A stretch of DNA of 15,230 nt from Anaerolineaceae bacterium (GTDB lineage: Bacteria > Chloroflexota > Anaerolineae > Anaerolineales > Anaerolineaceae), in NCBI GenBank assembly GCA_003524305.1, contig DQHW01000030.1:125952-141181 (forward strand). The letters are read 5' to 3'. Shown piece by piece: positions 1-7,585 of the stretch. The notes below the pieces were generated by a model, which searched no databases, had not been told where the DNA came from, and worked only from the letters and a program-made list of their open reading frames with translations. The position numbers were made by a program, and so were the translations under genes. Position 1 is the first letter of the stretch; each line of letters begins with the position of its first letter.

Positions 1-335
1 TTTTCAATCGCATCAATCAGGTTTTGTTCAAAAATCGCAAAGTTGATTTCTGCATGAGGTCCAAGCCAGTCTGGATCTTCATGTCTCTTGGCACTATTTA
101 ATTTTGGCGGAAGATAAAAATAATCGTCCTGTCCCAAAACAATAGACTCAATTCCAAAATCTTTTAATTCATTGGCTATTGCTACTCCAGTTTCAGACTT
201 ACCACTTCCAGACTCACCGGCAACTGTAATAACAAACCTTGTGGGTTTGGCCTTTATTTGGTCAATAATTTGCGCAACAATTCCTTTTGCGGCATTTTTA
301 TGATGCTCTTGTATTAAAACAATGTCACCCTTCAT
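1..335 (-). CDS. Uridine kinase-like P-loop kinase, N-terminal part (cut by window edge)
   Basis: Only the first 111 codons are in the window. The start is the ATG at 335-333, preceded by a weak purine stretch (AAAGAGAGA). A phosphate-binding P-loop, GESGSGKS, lies at about residues 40-47, followed by a QDDYFYLPPK segment and an EDPDWLGP segment. These resemble the Walker A motif and the acceptor-site region (the DSYY and DHP-like motifs) of the uridine kinase/phosphoribulokinase family. The family transfers a phosphate from ATP to a small hydroxylated substrate in the cytosol. The substrate cannot be told from this fragment; sugar or nucleoside are both possible. It lies 75 bases after the last permease gene of an importer operon with only a weak hairpin between, so it may be the last gene of that operon and act on the imported compound. 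That link is an inference. Confidence 0.7.
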   Translation of the reverse strand, partial: MKGDIVLIQEHHKNAAKGIVAQIIDQIKAKPTRFVITVAGESGSGKSETGVAIANELKDFGIESIVLGQDDYFYLPPKLNSAKRHEDPDWLGPHAEINFAIFEQNLIDAIE

Positions 336-370
336 ATCGGTCTCTCTTTATAAAATTATTTTTAACTCAG

Positions 371-384
371 CCTCAAAACTGAGG
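371..384 (-). terminator. Weak hairpin after the left importer operon
   Basis: CCTCA and TGAGG form a 5-bp stem with a 4-base loop. On the minus strand it is followed by CTGAG and then an AT-rich stretch with few uninterrupted U residues. It could be a weak terminator that lets some transcription pass into the kinase gene at the left edge. The rest of the 336-410 gap shows nothing else. Confidence 0.3.
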
Positions 385-410
385 ATATTTCTAAATGTTA
401 GTCCAGGCAA

Positions 411-1310
411 TTAACCCTTTACCGCGCCAATCACAATTCCTCTAATGAAGTATTTTTGAAGTAATGGGAAAATAATTAATATTGGCAAAATTCCGATGAC
501 AGCCAATGCCATTCTAATGGAAGCACTTGGTAAATCGATAACCACGTTGCCAATTAATGCAGCAGCCGTACCGGATTTTAGAAACTGTATGTTATCAAGA
601 ATGCGAATCAGTAATTGTTGAACACCGTATAATGCCGGATCATTTATATAATACAAACCATTTATCCAGTCATTCCAATATGCCAAACCTGTGAACATAC
701 CCACTGTGGCAATTACCGGAGTTGCCATTGGCATCATCACTTTGAAAAATATCGTGAATTCATTAGCGCCATCCATCTGGGCGGCTTCAATTAAATCTTT
801 AGGTACATTTTTTTCGAAATAGCTTTTCACCAAAAGAATATTAAAACCATTCATCAAGTAAGTCGGAATGATTAATGCCCAAATGGTGTTTTTAAGTTCA
901 AACAGCTTTGTCCACATAATGTAAGAAGGCACTATGCCGCCATTGAACAAGAGAGAGAAAAACACCAAAAATGTAATTATTTTTCTATATTTGAAATCTT
1001 TGCGTGAAAGTGGATAAGCCAGCATCGGTGTAATCAATAAACTCGTGGCTGTTCCCACGACGGTAACAAAGATTGAAACCCCATATGAACGCATGACAAT
1101 TTTCGCCTGTCCGATCATGTAATAATAAGAATCCAGGCTCAATTCTTTTGGGAAAAAAGTGTACCCATTTGTAATTAATGAGTTTTCACTTGAAATTGAC
1201 GACATAAAAATGAGAATAAATGGAACAACGCAAATCAATGCCAGGAACGCCAAAATGGATGCCGAAGCAATTGCAAAAACTTTTTCACCACGAGACAGGA
1301 TTGTTTTCAT
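411..1310 (-). CDS. CUT1 sugar ABC transporter permease, LplC/YtcP-like
   Basis: A 299-residue inner-membrane permease, the second of the pair in this operon. It has about six hydrophobic segments (first at about residues 12-36). The EAA loop that docks on the ATPase reads IEAAQMDGANEFTIFFKVMMP at about 174-194. The C-terminus GIVIGAVKG is typical of the YtcP branch of carbohydrate permeases. The family imports oligosaccharides, and related systems are annotated as aldouronate-type transporters, but the substrate here is unknown. The ATG at 1310 has a good GGAGAG ribosome binding site and lies only 11 bases after the stop of the partner permease, so the two are co-transcribed and probably translationally coupled. 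No ATPase gene follows. Confidence 0.9.
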   Translation of the reverse strand: MKTILSRGEKVFAIASASILAFLALICVVPFILIFMSSISSENSLITNGYTFFPKELSLDSYYYMIGQAKIVMRSYGVSIFVTVVGTATSLLITPMLAYPLSRKDFKYRKIITFLVFFSLLFNGGIVPSYIMWTKLFELKNTIWALIIPTYLMNGFNILLVKSYFEKNVPKDLIEAAQMDGANEFTIFFKVMMPMATPVIATVGMFTGLAYWNDWINGLYYINDPALYGVQQLLIRILDNIQFLKSGTAAALIGNVVIDLPSASIRMALAVIGILPILIIFPLLQKYFIRGIVIGAVKG

Positions 1311-1321
1311 AACTCTCCAAC

Positions 1322-2251
1322 TTAGAACAATGCATCATCTGGGCTGACTTTTTTTACAAGAAAGTTAGCTGTCAACACAAGAATAAACCCGATTACCGAT
1401 TGGTAAACTCCTGCCGCGGATGACATGCCGATGTTTCCCAACTGCATCAATCCTCGATAAACATAGGTGTCAATGGTTTGGGTCGTAGAATACAATGCAC
1501 CCGCATTCATCGGAACCTGATAGAACAGCCCAAAATCAGAGAACATGATTCTGCCTATCGAAAGTAAAACAAGAATGATGATGGTTGGCTTGATTAACGG
1601 GATGGTAATTAACCTGATCTGACTCAGTTTTCCGGCGCCATCAATTCTTGCCGCTTCATAGATAGTCTTATCAATGCCGGCAATGCTGGCAAGATAAATG
1701 ATGGATGCATATCCTGTGTTTTTCCAGAGATAAACGACTAATAAAATCCAGGGCCAACTTTTAGCAGAAGTGTAATAATTAATCTCATCAATACCAAATA
1801 ATGATAAAACGGTCTTATTTATAAATCCATTTTCAGAATTTAGAAATGCAAAAGCGATATACGACACAACCACCATCGAAATCAGGTTGGGGAGCAAAAA
1901 TGCACCTTGAAAATACTTGGCATAAAAATGGTTGGTAATTTCAAACATCAGGATGGCCATGCCAAGGGCGCATATTGTGCCGATGACAATAAATGCAAAG
2001 TTGTAAAAGATTGTGTTTCTGGTCATGGTCCATGCGTCAGGGGTACTGAATAGAAATTTAAAATTATCGAACCCAATCCAATCACTTGCGAGAATACCTT
2101 TTCCATAATCGATTTTTTTAAATGCGATAATGATTCCTGCCATGGGGATGTAATTGTTGATGAGAAGATAAATCAACCCTGGGAGGGCAAGGAGTAATAA
2201 AGGGATATTCTTCTTCAATGATTTTGTTAATGAAGTTTTTCTAAGGGACAT
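1322..2251 (-). CDS. CUT1 sugar ABC transporter permease, LplB-like
   Basis: The first permease of the left importer, 309 residues from the ATG at 2251. The reading frame stays open to a TTG at 2299, but that codon sits inside the hairpin at 2274-2313 and has no ribosome binding site. The ATG at 2251 has AAGGA about six bases upstream, so I prefer it. The protein shows the LplB hallmark after the first membrane helix (NNYIPMAGIIIAFKKID, then GILASDWIGFDNF, about residues 32-64). It has about six membrane segments, and an EAA loop (YEAARIDGAGKLSQIRLITIP) at about 198-218. The C-terminal SPDDALF is also typical. It pairs with the YtcP-like permease to form the channel for a sugar delivered by the lipoprotein encoded just upstream. 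Confidence 0.9.
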   Translation of the reverse strand: MSLRKTSLTKSLKKNIPLLLLALPGLIYLLINNYIPMAGIIIAFKKIDYGKGILASDWIGFDNFKFLFSTPDAWTMTRNTIFYNFAFIVIGTICALGMAILMFEITNHFYAKYFQGAFLLPNLISMVVVSYIAFAFLNSENGFINKTVLSLFGIDEINYYTSAKSWPWILLVVYLWKNTGYASIIYLASIAGIDKTIYEAARIDGAGKLSQIRLITIPLIKPTIIILVLLSIGRIMFSDFGLFYQVPMNAGALYSTTQTIDTYVYRGLMQLGNIGMSSAAGVYQSVIGFILVLTANFLVKKVSPDDALF

Positions 2252-2273
2252 GTCTATCCTTTTTTCCTTAGTG

Positions 2274-2313
2274 CCATGGAGTGAAGCATAAATGCTCAAG
2301 CCTCACTCCATGG
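2274..2313 (-). promoter_or_regulatory. Intercistronic hairpin between binding-protein and permease genes
   Basis: CCATGGAGTGA (2274-2284) and TCACTCCATGG (2303-2313) form a perfect 11-bp stem, with a small GCAT/ATGC stem possible in the loop. It lies between the lipoprotein stop at 2345 and the permease ATG at 2251. There is no U-run after it on the minus strand, so it looks more like an mRNA-protecting or partial-termination stem than a full terminator. Such stems commonly raise binding-protein yield relative to the membrane subunits. Confidence 0.65.
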
Positions 2314-2344
2314 TTATCACTTTACTTTTTAAGTAATTATTTCA

Positions 2345-3895
2345 TTACTGAATCTTTAACCATTCATCCAATTGAGCTTGCTTGGCAGCGATGATTTTAT
2401 CAAGACCGGCTGCTTTAAGTTTTTCAATAAACTTAGGTAGTTCAACTTCAGGGTCAACACTACCGGTTTGAAGACTTGGCAGATATTCATTGATCACATT
2501 CACTACCGCAGACACTTCATTTGAAACGCTGCTGTTATCAAAGGTGAATCCCATTGCCGGTGAGAGTGCGGAATTCTTGTTTTCGTAATCCCATAGTTCA
2601 AGATCAGCCATATCTGTACCATCCATGGCGTATTGGATGAACTGGTTTCCTACAATGCCGCAGCTTAGTTGTGCAGTGTATGGAACTGTGTTTCCGTCTT
2701 GACCATCGGGATACTTAACATGGTCTTCATCAGTTTTTACATAGTCTCTTCCCTCAAGCCCATAGATGACCAGGTTGATGACATCTTTATCAGTGAAGAG
2801 CAAATTGATGAATTTAAGTGCTTCTTCAGGATGTTTACTTGTGCTGGCAACAGCATGAGTCAAAGAGTTTACACTGGATGTACCAAGGTAAGGTTGAGCG
2901 ACCCGAAGCATTTTTATATCCTGGCCAGATTGTGCCGAGATTTGGACGTAAGCCTGGTTGCCGCTATAACTGGCTATATAAGAGAAGGCTTTACCTGATG
3001 TCAACAGTTCGAGAGCGGTACTGGTGGATGTGGCAGCATCCTTCATGATCAATCCCTTGTTGTACCATTCCCTGGCCAAAGTCACGGCATCTTTAAATTC
3101 CTGGGTTTGATAAAAATCAACAACTGTTAAGCTGTCGCCCACCAAGACACCCTTGGGTGAATAATAATCATCCCCAAGGTAATCAATGCCAAAAATGGAT
3201 TGGATTAAACCAGAAACACCAGTATTGACAGGTGCTAATGGGATCATATCAGGATATTTTGCTTTTACCTTTTCAAAAACCGCCGTCAGATCATTTACTG
3301 TTTTGATGGTGGAAGGATCTACACCAATCTCTTGCATAATATCGTTGCGATAAGCCAAAACCGGGGCTAAAGCATAGCCCTTAAGATCTGGGATTCCATA
3401 CAATCTTCCCTGGATGGTTGAAGTCTTGAGGAAGGTTTCTCCAACAATGGCTTTTGCTTCAGGAGCATCAGTGTCAATCATATCGGTGATATCAATGACC
3501 TTGTTTTGTGATACATATTGGGGGAAGTCGCCCAATGTATGGAAGACATCAAGCCCCTCTCCACTTTGTAATGCAAGGTTGATTTGTTGTGTATAGTTTG
3601 CAACAAAAGTCGGGTGAAGTTTAATTGTGGCATTAATCTTCGGGACAGTAATTGCATTTAGGGCTTCTTCAACAGATTCAATTGCATCCGTTTCAGGAAT
3701 TTTATTAAAGGAAGTAAAGTAGAAATGAATTTCCACTGGCGGCTCGGCCGGAGCAGGGGCTTCAGTGGTTACGGCATCAGTTCCCGCAGGGGATTCTGTT
3801 GCAACCGGAATTTCTGTTTTCGCGGTGGTGCATGCACTTAATACAAATGCCAAAACAAGAACCAACGAAAATACTAGGTACAAACTCTTTTTCAT
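2345..3895 (-). CDS. Sugar-binding lipoprotein of LplA/YtcQ type (DUF3502-like C-terminus)
   Basis: A 516-residue extracellular solute-binding lipoprotein. The N-terminus is a lipoprotein signal peptide with lipobox LSAC, the lipidated Cys being residue 22. A Thr/Pro/Ala/Glu linker runs to about residue 53, then the binding domain begins. The last about 75 residues (MGFTFDNSSVSNEV, NEYLPSLQTGSVDPE, AKQAQLDEWLKIQ) match my memory of the DUF3502 domain that caps large (about 500-residue) binding proteins of this subfamily. It captures a carbohydrate outside the cell and passes it to the two permeases encoded downstream. The start at 3895 has a strong AAGGAG site at normal spacing. A second perfect Shine-Dalgarno sequence lies 62 bases upstream, and an operator overlaps the probable transcription start about 150 bases upstream. 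The substrate is not evident. Confidence 0.9.
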   Translation of the reverse strand: MKKSLYLVFSLVLVLAFVLSACTTAKTEIPVATESPAGTDAVTTEAPAPAEPPVEIHFYFTSFNKIPETDAIESVEEALNAITVPKINATIKLHPTFVANYTQQINLALQSGEGLDVFHTLGDFPQYVSQNKVIDITDMIDTDAPEAKAIVGETFLKTSTIQGRLYGIPDLKGYALAPVLAYRNDIMQEIGVDPSTIKTVNDLTAVFEKVKAKYPDMIPLAPVNTGVSGLIQSIFGIDYLGDDYYSPKGVLVGDSLTVVDFYQTQEFKDAVTLAREWYNKGLIMKDAATSTSTALELLTSGKAFSYIASYSGNQAYVQISAQSGQDIKMLRVAQPYLGTSSVNSLTHAVASTSKHPEEALKFINLLFTDKDVINLVIYGLEGRDYVKTDEDHVKYPDGQDGNTVPYTAQLSCGIVGNQFIQYAMDGTDMADLELWDYENKNSALSPAMGFTFDNSSVSNEVSAVVNVINEYLPSLQTGSVDPEVELPKFIEKLKAAGLDKIIAAKQAQLDEWLKIQ

Positions 3896-3956
3896 TTTCT
3901 TCTCCTTGTAAGTTATTTATTTTCCAGATCCAATAACATGCATGATTGTGTTTTCT

Positions 3957-3970
3957 GATCACCTCCTCCT
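3957..3970 (-). promoter_or_regulatory. Distal Shine-Dalgarno (STAB-SD-like) element in the lipoprotein leader
   Basis: Minus-strand AGGAGGTGATC (3957-3967) is an 11-base match to the full complement of the 16S rRNA 3' end, preceded by a further AGG. It is 62 bases before the lipoprotein ATG, which has its own proximal AAGGAG. The first ATG after it is 16 bases downstream, too far for normal initiation, and would give only eight codons. Confidence 0.5.
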
Positions 3971-4031
3971 GAAAAAAGGAAGTTTAACTAAACCCAATTT
4001 TTCAAAAGACATTTTTGTGAAAATAGCTTCC

Positions 4032-4047
4032 ATGAAAACACTTTCAT
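4032..4047 (-). promoter_or_regulatory. LacI-family operator O1, left importer operon
   Basis: Near-palindrome ATGAAAGTGTTTTCAT on the minus strand. The identical 16 bases recur at 7566-7581 and 8654-8669, and a one-mismatch copy lies at 9303-9318. Here it begins four bases after the proposed -10 box, so it covers the expected transcription start, a classical repression position. Confidence 0.8.
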
Positions 4048-4051
4048 AAAA

Positions 4052-4079
4052 ATGATAACATAAGAAATTTTTATTTCAA
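4052..4079 (-). promoter_or_regulatory. Promoter of the left importer operon
   Basis: Minus strand TTGAAA (4079-4074), 16-base spacer, TATCAT (4057-4052). Transcription would start near 4045, inside the operator, giving a leader of about 150 bases. TATCAT is also the -10 hexamer proposed for the LacI and STAS-like genes. Confidence 0.55.
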
Positions 4080-4121
4080 TAAGCAAAATGTAATGATTTG
4101 GATCTTATGAAAATAACCTGA

Positions 4122-4169
4122 CTTGATTGCCCAATACGTCATATCTTTGATGGCAAAAGGGCAGTCAAG
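4122..4169 (-). terminator. Possible terminator of the right importer operon
   Basis: CTTGATTGCCC (4122-4132) and GGGCAGTCAAG (4159-4169) pair over 11 positions with one G-U pair and a loop of 26 bases. It lies 47 bases after the permease stop at 4216 and upstream of the next promoter. The minus-strand sequence after it (TCAGGTTATTTTC) is only moderately U-rich, and the large loop makes it a weak candidate. Confidence 0.4.
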
Positions 4170-4215
4170 CATGAATTACTAAATTTCGGTAATTTAACAC
4201 AAGAGACTTAGTGGC

Positions 4216-5040
4216 TCATCCTTTGACTGCACCTTGGAGTAATGCCTTAATAATCTGACGTTGGAACAGTACAAACACGAGAAGCGTGGGCACCAGGATG
4301 ATAATCGTGCCAGCACACAGCAAGGGAACATTGGTAGCGTAGTGACCTTGGAACGCTCCCAATGCACCTGCCATCGTACGCTGATTCGGGTCTTCGACTA
4401 GCACAAGCGCAAGGAGGAATTGGTTCCACGTCCAAATTGACATGAGAATCCCAAGCGAGGCGATGGGTGCTTGCGCAAGTGGAAGATGAATTCTCCTGAA
4501 AAGGTCCCAGGTGGTGGCGCCATCAACACGAGCTGCCTCTGAGATCTCAATGGGCATATTGATAAAATGCGCGCGCATCCAATAAACACTAAAGGGCATA
4601 TACAAAGCGATGAGCGGTAAAGCGATGGCGAACTTGGTATTATAGATATGCATGGCTCGCTCCAGGATATAGATGGGGATGATAATCCCCTGGAATGGGA
4701 GCGTTAAGCCAAATACAAAAAGAGCCAAAAGCCATTTCGAACCTGGGATCCGAAGCAAGCCAATAGCAAACCCGGCCATCGTCGAGATAACAAGTGCAAA
4801 AGGCACAACCATTAAGACAATGCGTACGCTGGAGACTATAAGCGTGTTCATATTCGCCACTTTGAAAGCTTCAACAAAGTTGCCCCATTGTGGTTGCGCA
4901 GGCCAATCGAGGCCTCCGGGTACAGTACCAGATGGATGTAGTGCTGTCAAAAAAATGCTAATAAAGGGTAATACAGTGAACGCCATTAGCACAAAAAGCA
5001 GTGCGCGTCCTGCAATAATTTCTCCACGACCAATTCTCAT
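4216..5040 (-). CDS. CUT1 sugar ABC transporter permease, UgpE/MalG-like
   Basis: A 274-residue inner-membrane permease and the last gene of the right importer operon. It has about six hydrophobic segments, beginning at about residues 10-34. The EAA loop (SEAARVDGATTWDLFRRIHLP) lies at about 167-187, and the C-terminus KALLQGAVKG is typical of the second permease of CUT1 systems. The length fits the family (270-300). Its ATG overlaps the stop codon of the preceding permease by one base (TAATG), indicating translational coupling. It differs clearly from the LplC-like permease of the left operon, so the two importers are not recent duplicates. No ATPase gene follows; the operon ends with a possible terminator and the promoter of the left importer. 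Confidence 0.9.
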   Translation of the reverse strand: MRIGRGEIIAGRALLFVLMAFTVLPFISIFLTALHPSGTVPGGLDWPAQPQWGNFVEAFKVANMNTLIVSSVRIVLMVVPFALVISTMAGFAIGLLRIPGSKWLLALFVFGLTLPFQGIIIPIYILERAMHIYNTKFAIALPLIALYMPFSVYWMRAHFINMPIEISEAARVDGATTWDLFRRIHLPLAQAPIASLGILMSIWTWNQFLLALVLVEDPNQRTMAGALGAFQGHYATNVPLLCAGTIIILVPTLLVFVLFQRQIIKALLQGAVKG

Positions 5041-5969
5041 TAATAAGTCTCCTTATTTAAGCGTTGGATCGGGAGGATAATCACAACGACAAGTATCATG
5101 AGCATGACTGCCAATGCAGAAGCCAGACCAATATTTCGTTGGGCGAATGCAAGAATATAAATCTGGAGTCCGGGGACAGCCGTTGCGTTACCCGGTCCGC
5201 CAGCCGTCGCGACGTACACAATATCAAATGTGGCAAGTGCGAAAATCACTGTTATCGTCAGACAAACACCAATTTCCTGTTTAAGTAGAGGAACGGTGAT
5301 TCCAACAAATTCTCTAAACCAACTCGAGCCGTCAATCCTCGCTGCTTCATAAAGTGCCGGATCAATCTTCGACATACCTGTTGAAAGAAGAACTGTACAG
5401 AAACCAAGTAACACCCAGATGCCAATGACGCCGACTGCCGAAAGTGCCCAATCAAAATCACCCAACCAGGCGCGGGTGATTGAACCAAGACCGACAACGT
5501 TGAGGAACTGGTTGACCAATCCTGAAAGAGAAAACAACCAACCCCAAATGATGCCAGCGGCAACGAGGGCAATGATATAAGGCAGAAATAATACTGTTCT
5601 GGAAAAATCACCAAATTTTCCTGTTGCCACCCGATTAATCACACTCGCAACCACAAGACCAAGACCCACCGGTATAAAACTGAACCACACCACTAACCAA
5701 AAAGCGTTGATGATGGTGCCTATCAGGTTGGGCACTTCGAAAACGGTTACGTAGTTCTTTAATCCGACCCATTCCATCGGACCAACACCATTCCATTTAT
5801 GAAATGAGTACACGATGGTTAAAACGAAAGGTACGAGCACGAAAACTGCGTACATGAACAATGCCGGTAAGGCATAAAGCCAACCAATAAAATCTTCACG
5901 ACGAACCCACTTATTGCGGGTTCGCTTGGTATTAGAAAGTGTTGCTGGCTGATTATCTAATGTCATCAT
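5040..5969 (-). CDS. CUT1 sugar ABC transporter permease, UgpA/MalF-like
   Basis: The first permease of the right importer, 309 residues from the ATG at 5969. One further in-frame upstream codon (5972) is TTG and the next codon (5966) is also ATG, so the exact start is uncertain by a codon or two. No clear Shine-Dalgarno sequence precedes it. After a charged N-terminus (RTRNKWVRRED) come about six membrane helices. The periplasmic segment WVGLKNYVTVF is typical of MalF/UgpA relatives, and the EAA loop (YEAARIDGSSWFREFVGITVP) lies at about 207-227. It pairs with the downstream permease, whose start it overlaps by one base. The poor start signal, together with the hairpin just upstream, suggests lower expression than the binding lipoprotein. 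Confidence 0.9.
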   Translation of the reverse strand: MMTLDNQPATLSNTKRTRNKWVRREDFIGWLYALPALFMYAVFVLVPFVLTIVYSFHKWNGVGPMEWVGLKNYVTVFEVPNLIGTIINAFWLVVWFSFIPVGLGLVVASVINRVATGKFGDFSRTVLFLPYIIALVAAGIIWGWLFSLSGLVNQFLNVVGLGSITRAWLGDFDWALSAVGVIGIWVLLGFCTVLLSTGMSKIDPALYEAARIDGSSWFREFVGITVPLLKQEIGVCLTITVIFALATFDIVYVATAGGPGNATAVPGLQIYILAFAQRNIGLASALAVMLMILVVVIILPIQRLNKETY

Positions 5970-5984
5970 CAATTCACGATCTGG

Positions 5985-6012
5985 AAGGCGCAGGGTTTTA
6001 CCCCTGCGCCTT
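5985..6012 (-). promoter_or_regulatory. Intercistronic hairpin between binding-protein and permease genes
   Basis: AAGGCGCAGGG (5985-5995) pairs perfectly with CCCTGCGCCTT (6002-6012) around a 6-base loop. It lies ten bases after the lipoprotein stop. On the minus strand the stem is followed by CCAGATCG, not a U-run, so an mRNA-stabilising or partly attenuating stem is more likely than a terminator. It occupies the same position as the 2274-2313 hairpin in the other importer operon. Confidence 0.7.
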
Positions 6013-6021
6013 TACCTCTAT

Positions 6022-7419
6022 TTATTCAGCAGCCAGTTCACGCTCATATTCTGCTTGAACAGCTTTGAGTAGTCCGGCAGCATCTTGCTGGCCACCGACC
6101 ATCTTCTGGAGCTCAGGCGTCCAACCTTGAGCGAAGATGGCACTTGTTGCATTGGCAATGAAGTCCATTGCACCACCATCAGCACCCATCACAGGTCCGG
6201 CAGCGAGAGTTTCAGCAGTTACAGAGCCAGCAGCAACTTCTGGCATAGTGGCGCCAGTAGGTCCACCGGGGTTTGAGCCGCCAATGGCTACATCTATTTT
6301 ACGTGCTTCATCGTTGGAAGCAACCCAATTGAGGAAGAATGCGGCACAATCAGGATTCTTGGCCTTGGCTGCAATGCCAAAGGTCAATGGAGCAGACATG
6401 GCTGCATAAGGTCCACCCTCTTCAGCAGGGGGCATCAAGAAAAATCCAACATTATCAGGCATGGCAGCATCGTATCCGGCATTCTGCCAGTCACCGTTGA
6501 AGGTAAAGACACCTTCACCAGCGCCAAATCTTGCGGCAGCATCGGTATATTCGATTGCATTGATGTCAGCCGGGAAATAACCAGCCTTGATCCATTCTTC
6601 AAGATGTTGAGCGGCCACCAGGTTTGAAGGAGTATCAATTGTTGCTCCGGCTTTTCCGAAGATCCATTCATTGATCGGATCAACTGGACCGTAGGCAGCC
6701 ATCAATTGCTGAAGCGGGAAGGCAAGACCCATACCGCTTTTGGCACTTCCCCAGATCATGATCGGTTGAAGTCCGGCTTCTTTTGCAGCAGCAAGCAAGC
6801 CTTCAAACTCGGCAACAGTCTTGGGGGCTTCGGTCATACCGATCTGCGCGGCAAGCTCTTTATTGTAAAAGACGCCAGTCAGGCTATAGTTTAGACCCAT
6901 TGCATATAGTGTACCAGAACCACGGACGCCGTCGGCATCAATGCGGTTTTGATTGAGCTGGGGTACCGGCCAGTCATTCCAACCAAATGCTTCAGCGTAG
7001 GAATCAAGGTTCATGAGCAAACCATCCTTGGCGAAAGAAACCATCGTCGGCAGCCGGAGGAGGTCAGGAGCATTGTCACTCGCTAAAACAAGAGGTGTCG
7101 AAGTGATCAAGTTTGCAAATTGATCCTGGCTAATATCCCAGGTTACATTCGGGAATTGTTTCGTGAACTCTTCAGCAAGTTTGAAGGGAATTTCAAAACC
7201 AGTTTCAAAGGTAGCCTTGAGTACGACAGGTTCTGTGCCGCAAGAAGGTGTAGTAGCTGCGGCTTCGGTTGGAGCTGTTGTAACTTCTGCAACAGGTGCT
7301 TCAGTTGCAGCTTCGGTTGCTTCAACAACAGGGGTAGCCGTTGCAGCGGGTTTACATGCTGCCAAAAGCATAATACTGATCAGAAGCAAGCCAAGCACTT
7401 TCATAAACTTTTTGTTCAT
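6022..7419 (-). CDS. Sugar-binding lipoprotein, family 1 extracellular solute-binding protein
   Basis: A 465-residue binding lipoprotein. It has a signal peptide with lipobox LAAC (Cys at residue 22), then an Ala/Thr/Glu/Pro linker to about residue 57 of the kind common in Anaerolineae lipoproteins, then the binding domain. Segments such as GTLYAMGLNYSLTGVFYNKEL, with conserved tyrosines and the YNKEL motif, and FTFNGDWQ are typical of family 1 sugar-binding proteins. It captures an unidentified sugar outside the cell for the two permeases downstream. The ATG at 7419 has a proximal AAGGAG, and a distal Shine-Dalgarno copy lies 68 bases upstream. The operator at 7566-7581 directly follows the promoter. 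The gene and its two permeases look richer in G+C than the left importer operon, suggesting a different origin or codon history. Confidence 0.9.
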   Translation of the reverse strand: MNKKFMKVLGLLLISIMLLAACKPAATATPVVEATEAATEAPVAEVTTAPTEAAATTPSCGTEPVVLKATFETGFEIPFKLAEEFTKQFPNVTWDISQDQFANLITSTPLVLASDNAPDLLRLPTMVSFAKDGLLMNLDSYAEAFGWNDWPVPQLNQNRIDADGVRGSGTLYAMGLNYSLTGVFYNKELAAQIGMTEAPKTVAEFEGLLAAAKEAGLQPIMIWGSAKSGMGLAFPLQQLMAAYGPVDPINEWIFGKAGATIDTPSNLVAAQHLEEWIKAGYFPADINAIEYTDAAARFGAGEGVFTFNGDWQNAGYDAAMPDNVGFFLMPPAEEGGPYAAMSAPLTFGIAAKAKNPDCAAFFLNWVASNDEARKIDVAIGGSNPGGPTGATMPEVAAGSVTAETLAAGPVMGADGGAMDFIANATSAIFAQGWTPELQKMVGGQQDAAGLLKAVQAEYERELAAE

Positions 7420-7486
7420 TTTCTTCTCCTTTTGGTTTTTTTGAACAATAGAGAGTTGGGTATTTTTGGTAGATTTGTGAAGTATT

Positions 7487-7496
7487 TCACCTCCTC
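7487..7496 (-). promoter_or_regulatory. Distal Shine-Dalgarno (STAB-SD-like) element in the lipoprotein leader
   Basis: Minus-strand GAGGAGGTGA contains a 9-base match (AGGAGGTGA) to the 16S rRNA 3' complement, 68 bases before the ATG at 7419. There is no start codon at a useful distance after it. Its last bases form one arm of a small GTGAA/TTCAC hairpin (7477-7490). Confidence 0.5.
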
Positions 7497-7565
7497 AAAT
7501 TACTTATCAAGAAATGTATTTACGAAACTCGATTTCAATTGGGAAGAAGTCAGTAAAACGTTTGC

Positions 7566-7581
7566 ATGAAAACACTTTCAT
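7566..7581 (-). promoter_or_regulatory. LacI-family operator O2, right importer operon
   Basis: Identical to O1 (ATGAAAGTGTTTTCAT on the minus strand) and also four bases after the -10 box. A further CG-centred palindrome, AAACGTTT, lies beside it at 7556-7563 and could be a second site of the CG-centred type that many LacI-family proteins prefer. Confidence 0.8.
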
Positions 7582-7585
7582 AAAA

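Noticed and set aside
2252..2299. Longer N-terminus for the LplB-like permease from the TTG at 2299
   Set aside because: The codon lies within the intercistronic hairpin and has no ribosome binding site. The ATG at 2251 has AAGGA at proper spacing and gives a normal family N-terminus.
3777..3962. Possible upstream peptide starting at the GTG inside the distal Shine-Dalgarno sequence
   Set aside because: The GTG overlaps the Shine-Dalgarno bases, so it cannot use them. The frame runs into the lipoprotein gene out of phase and looks like noise.
4673..5080. Plus-strand open frame of 135 codons
   Set aside because: It is antisense to the permease genes and mirrors their coding pattern. No ribosome binding site or recognisable domain is present.
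7120..7569. Plus-strand open frame of 149 codons with many cysteines, resembling a metal-binding protein
   Set aside because: It is antisense to the N-terminus and Ala/Thr/Glu linker of the binding lipoprotein. Ala (GCN) codons read in antisense readily give Cys, Ser and Gly codons. It has no ribosome binding site and runs across the operon leader.
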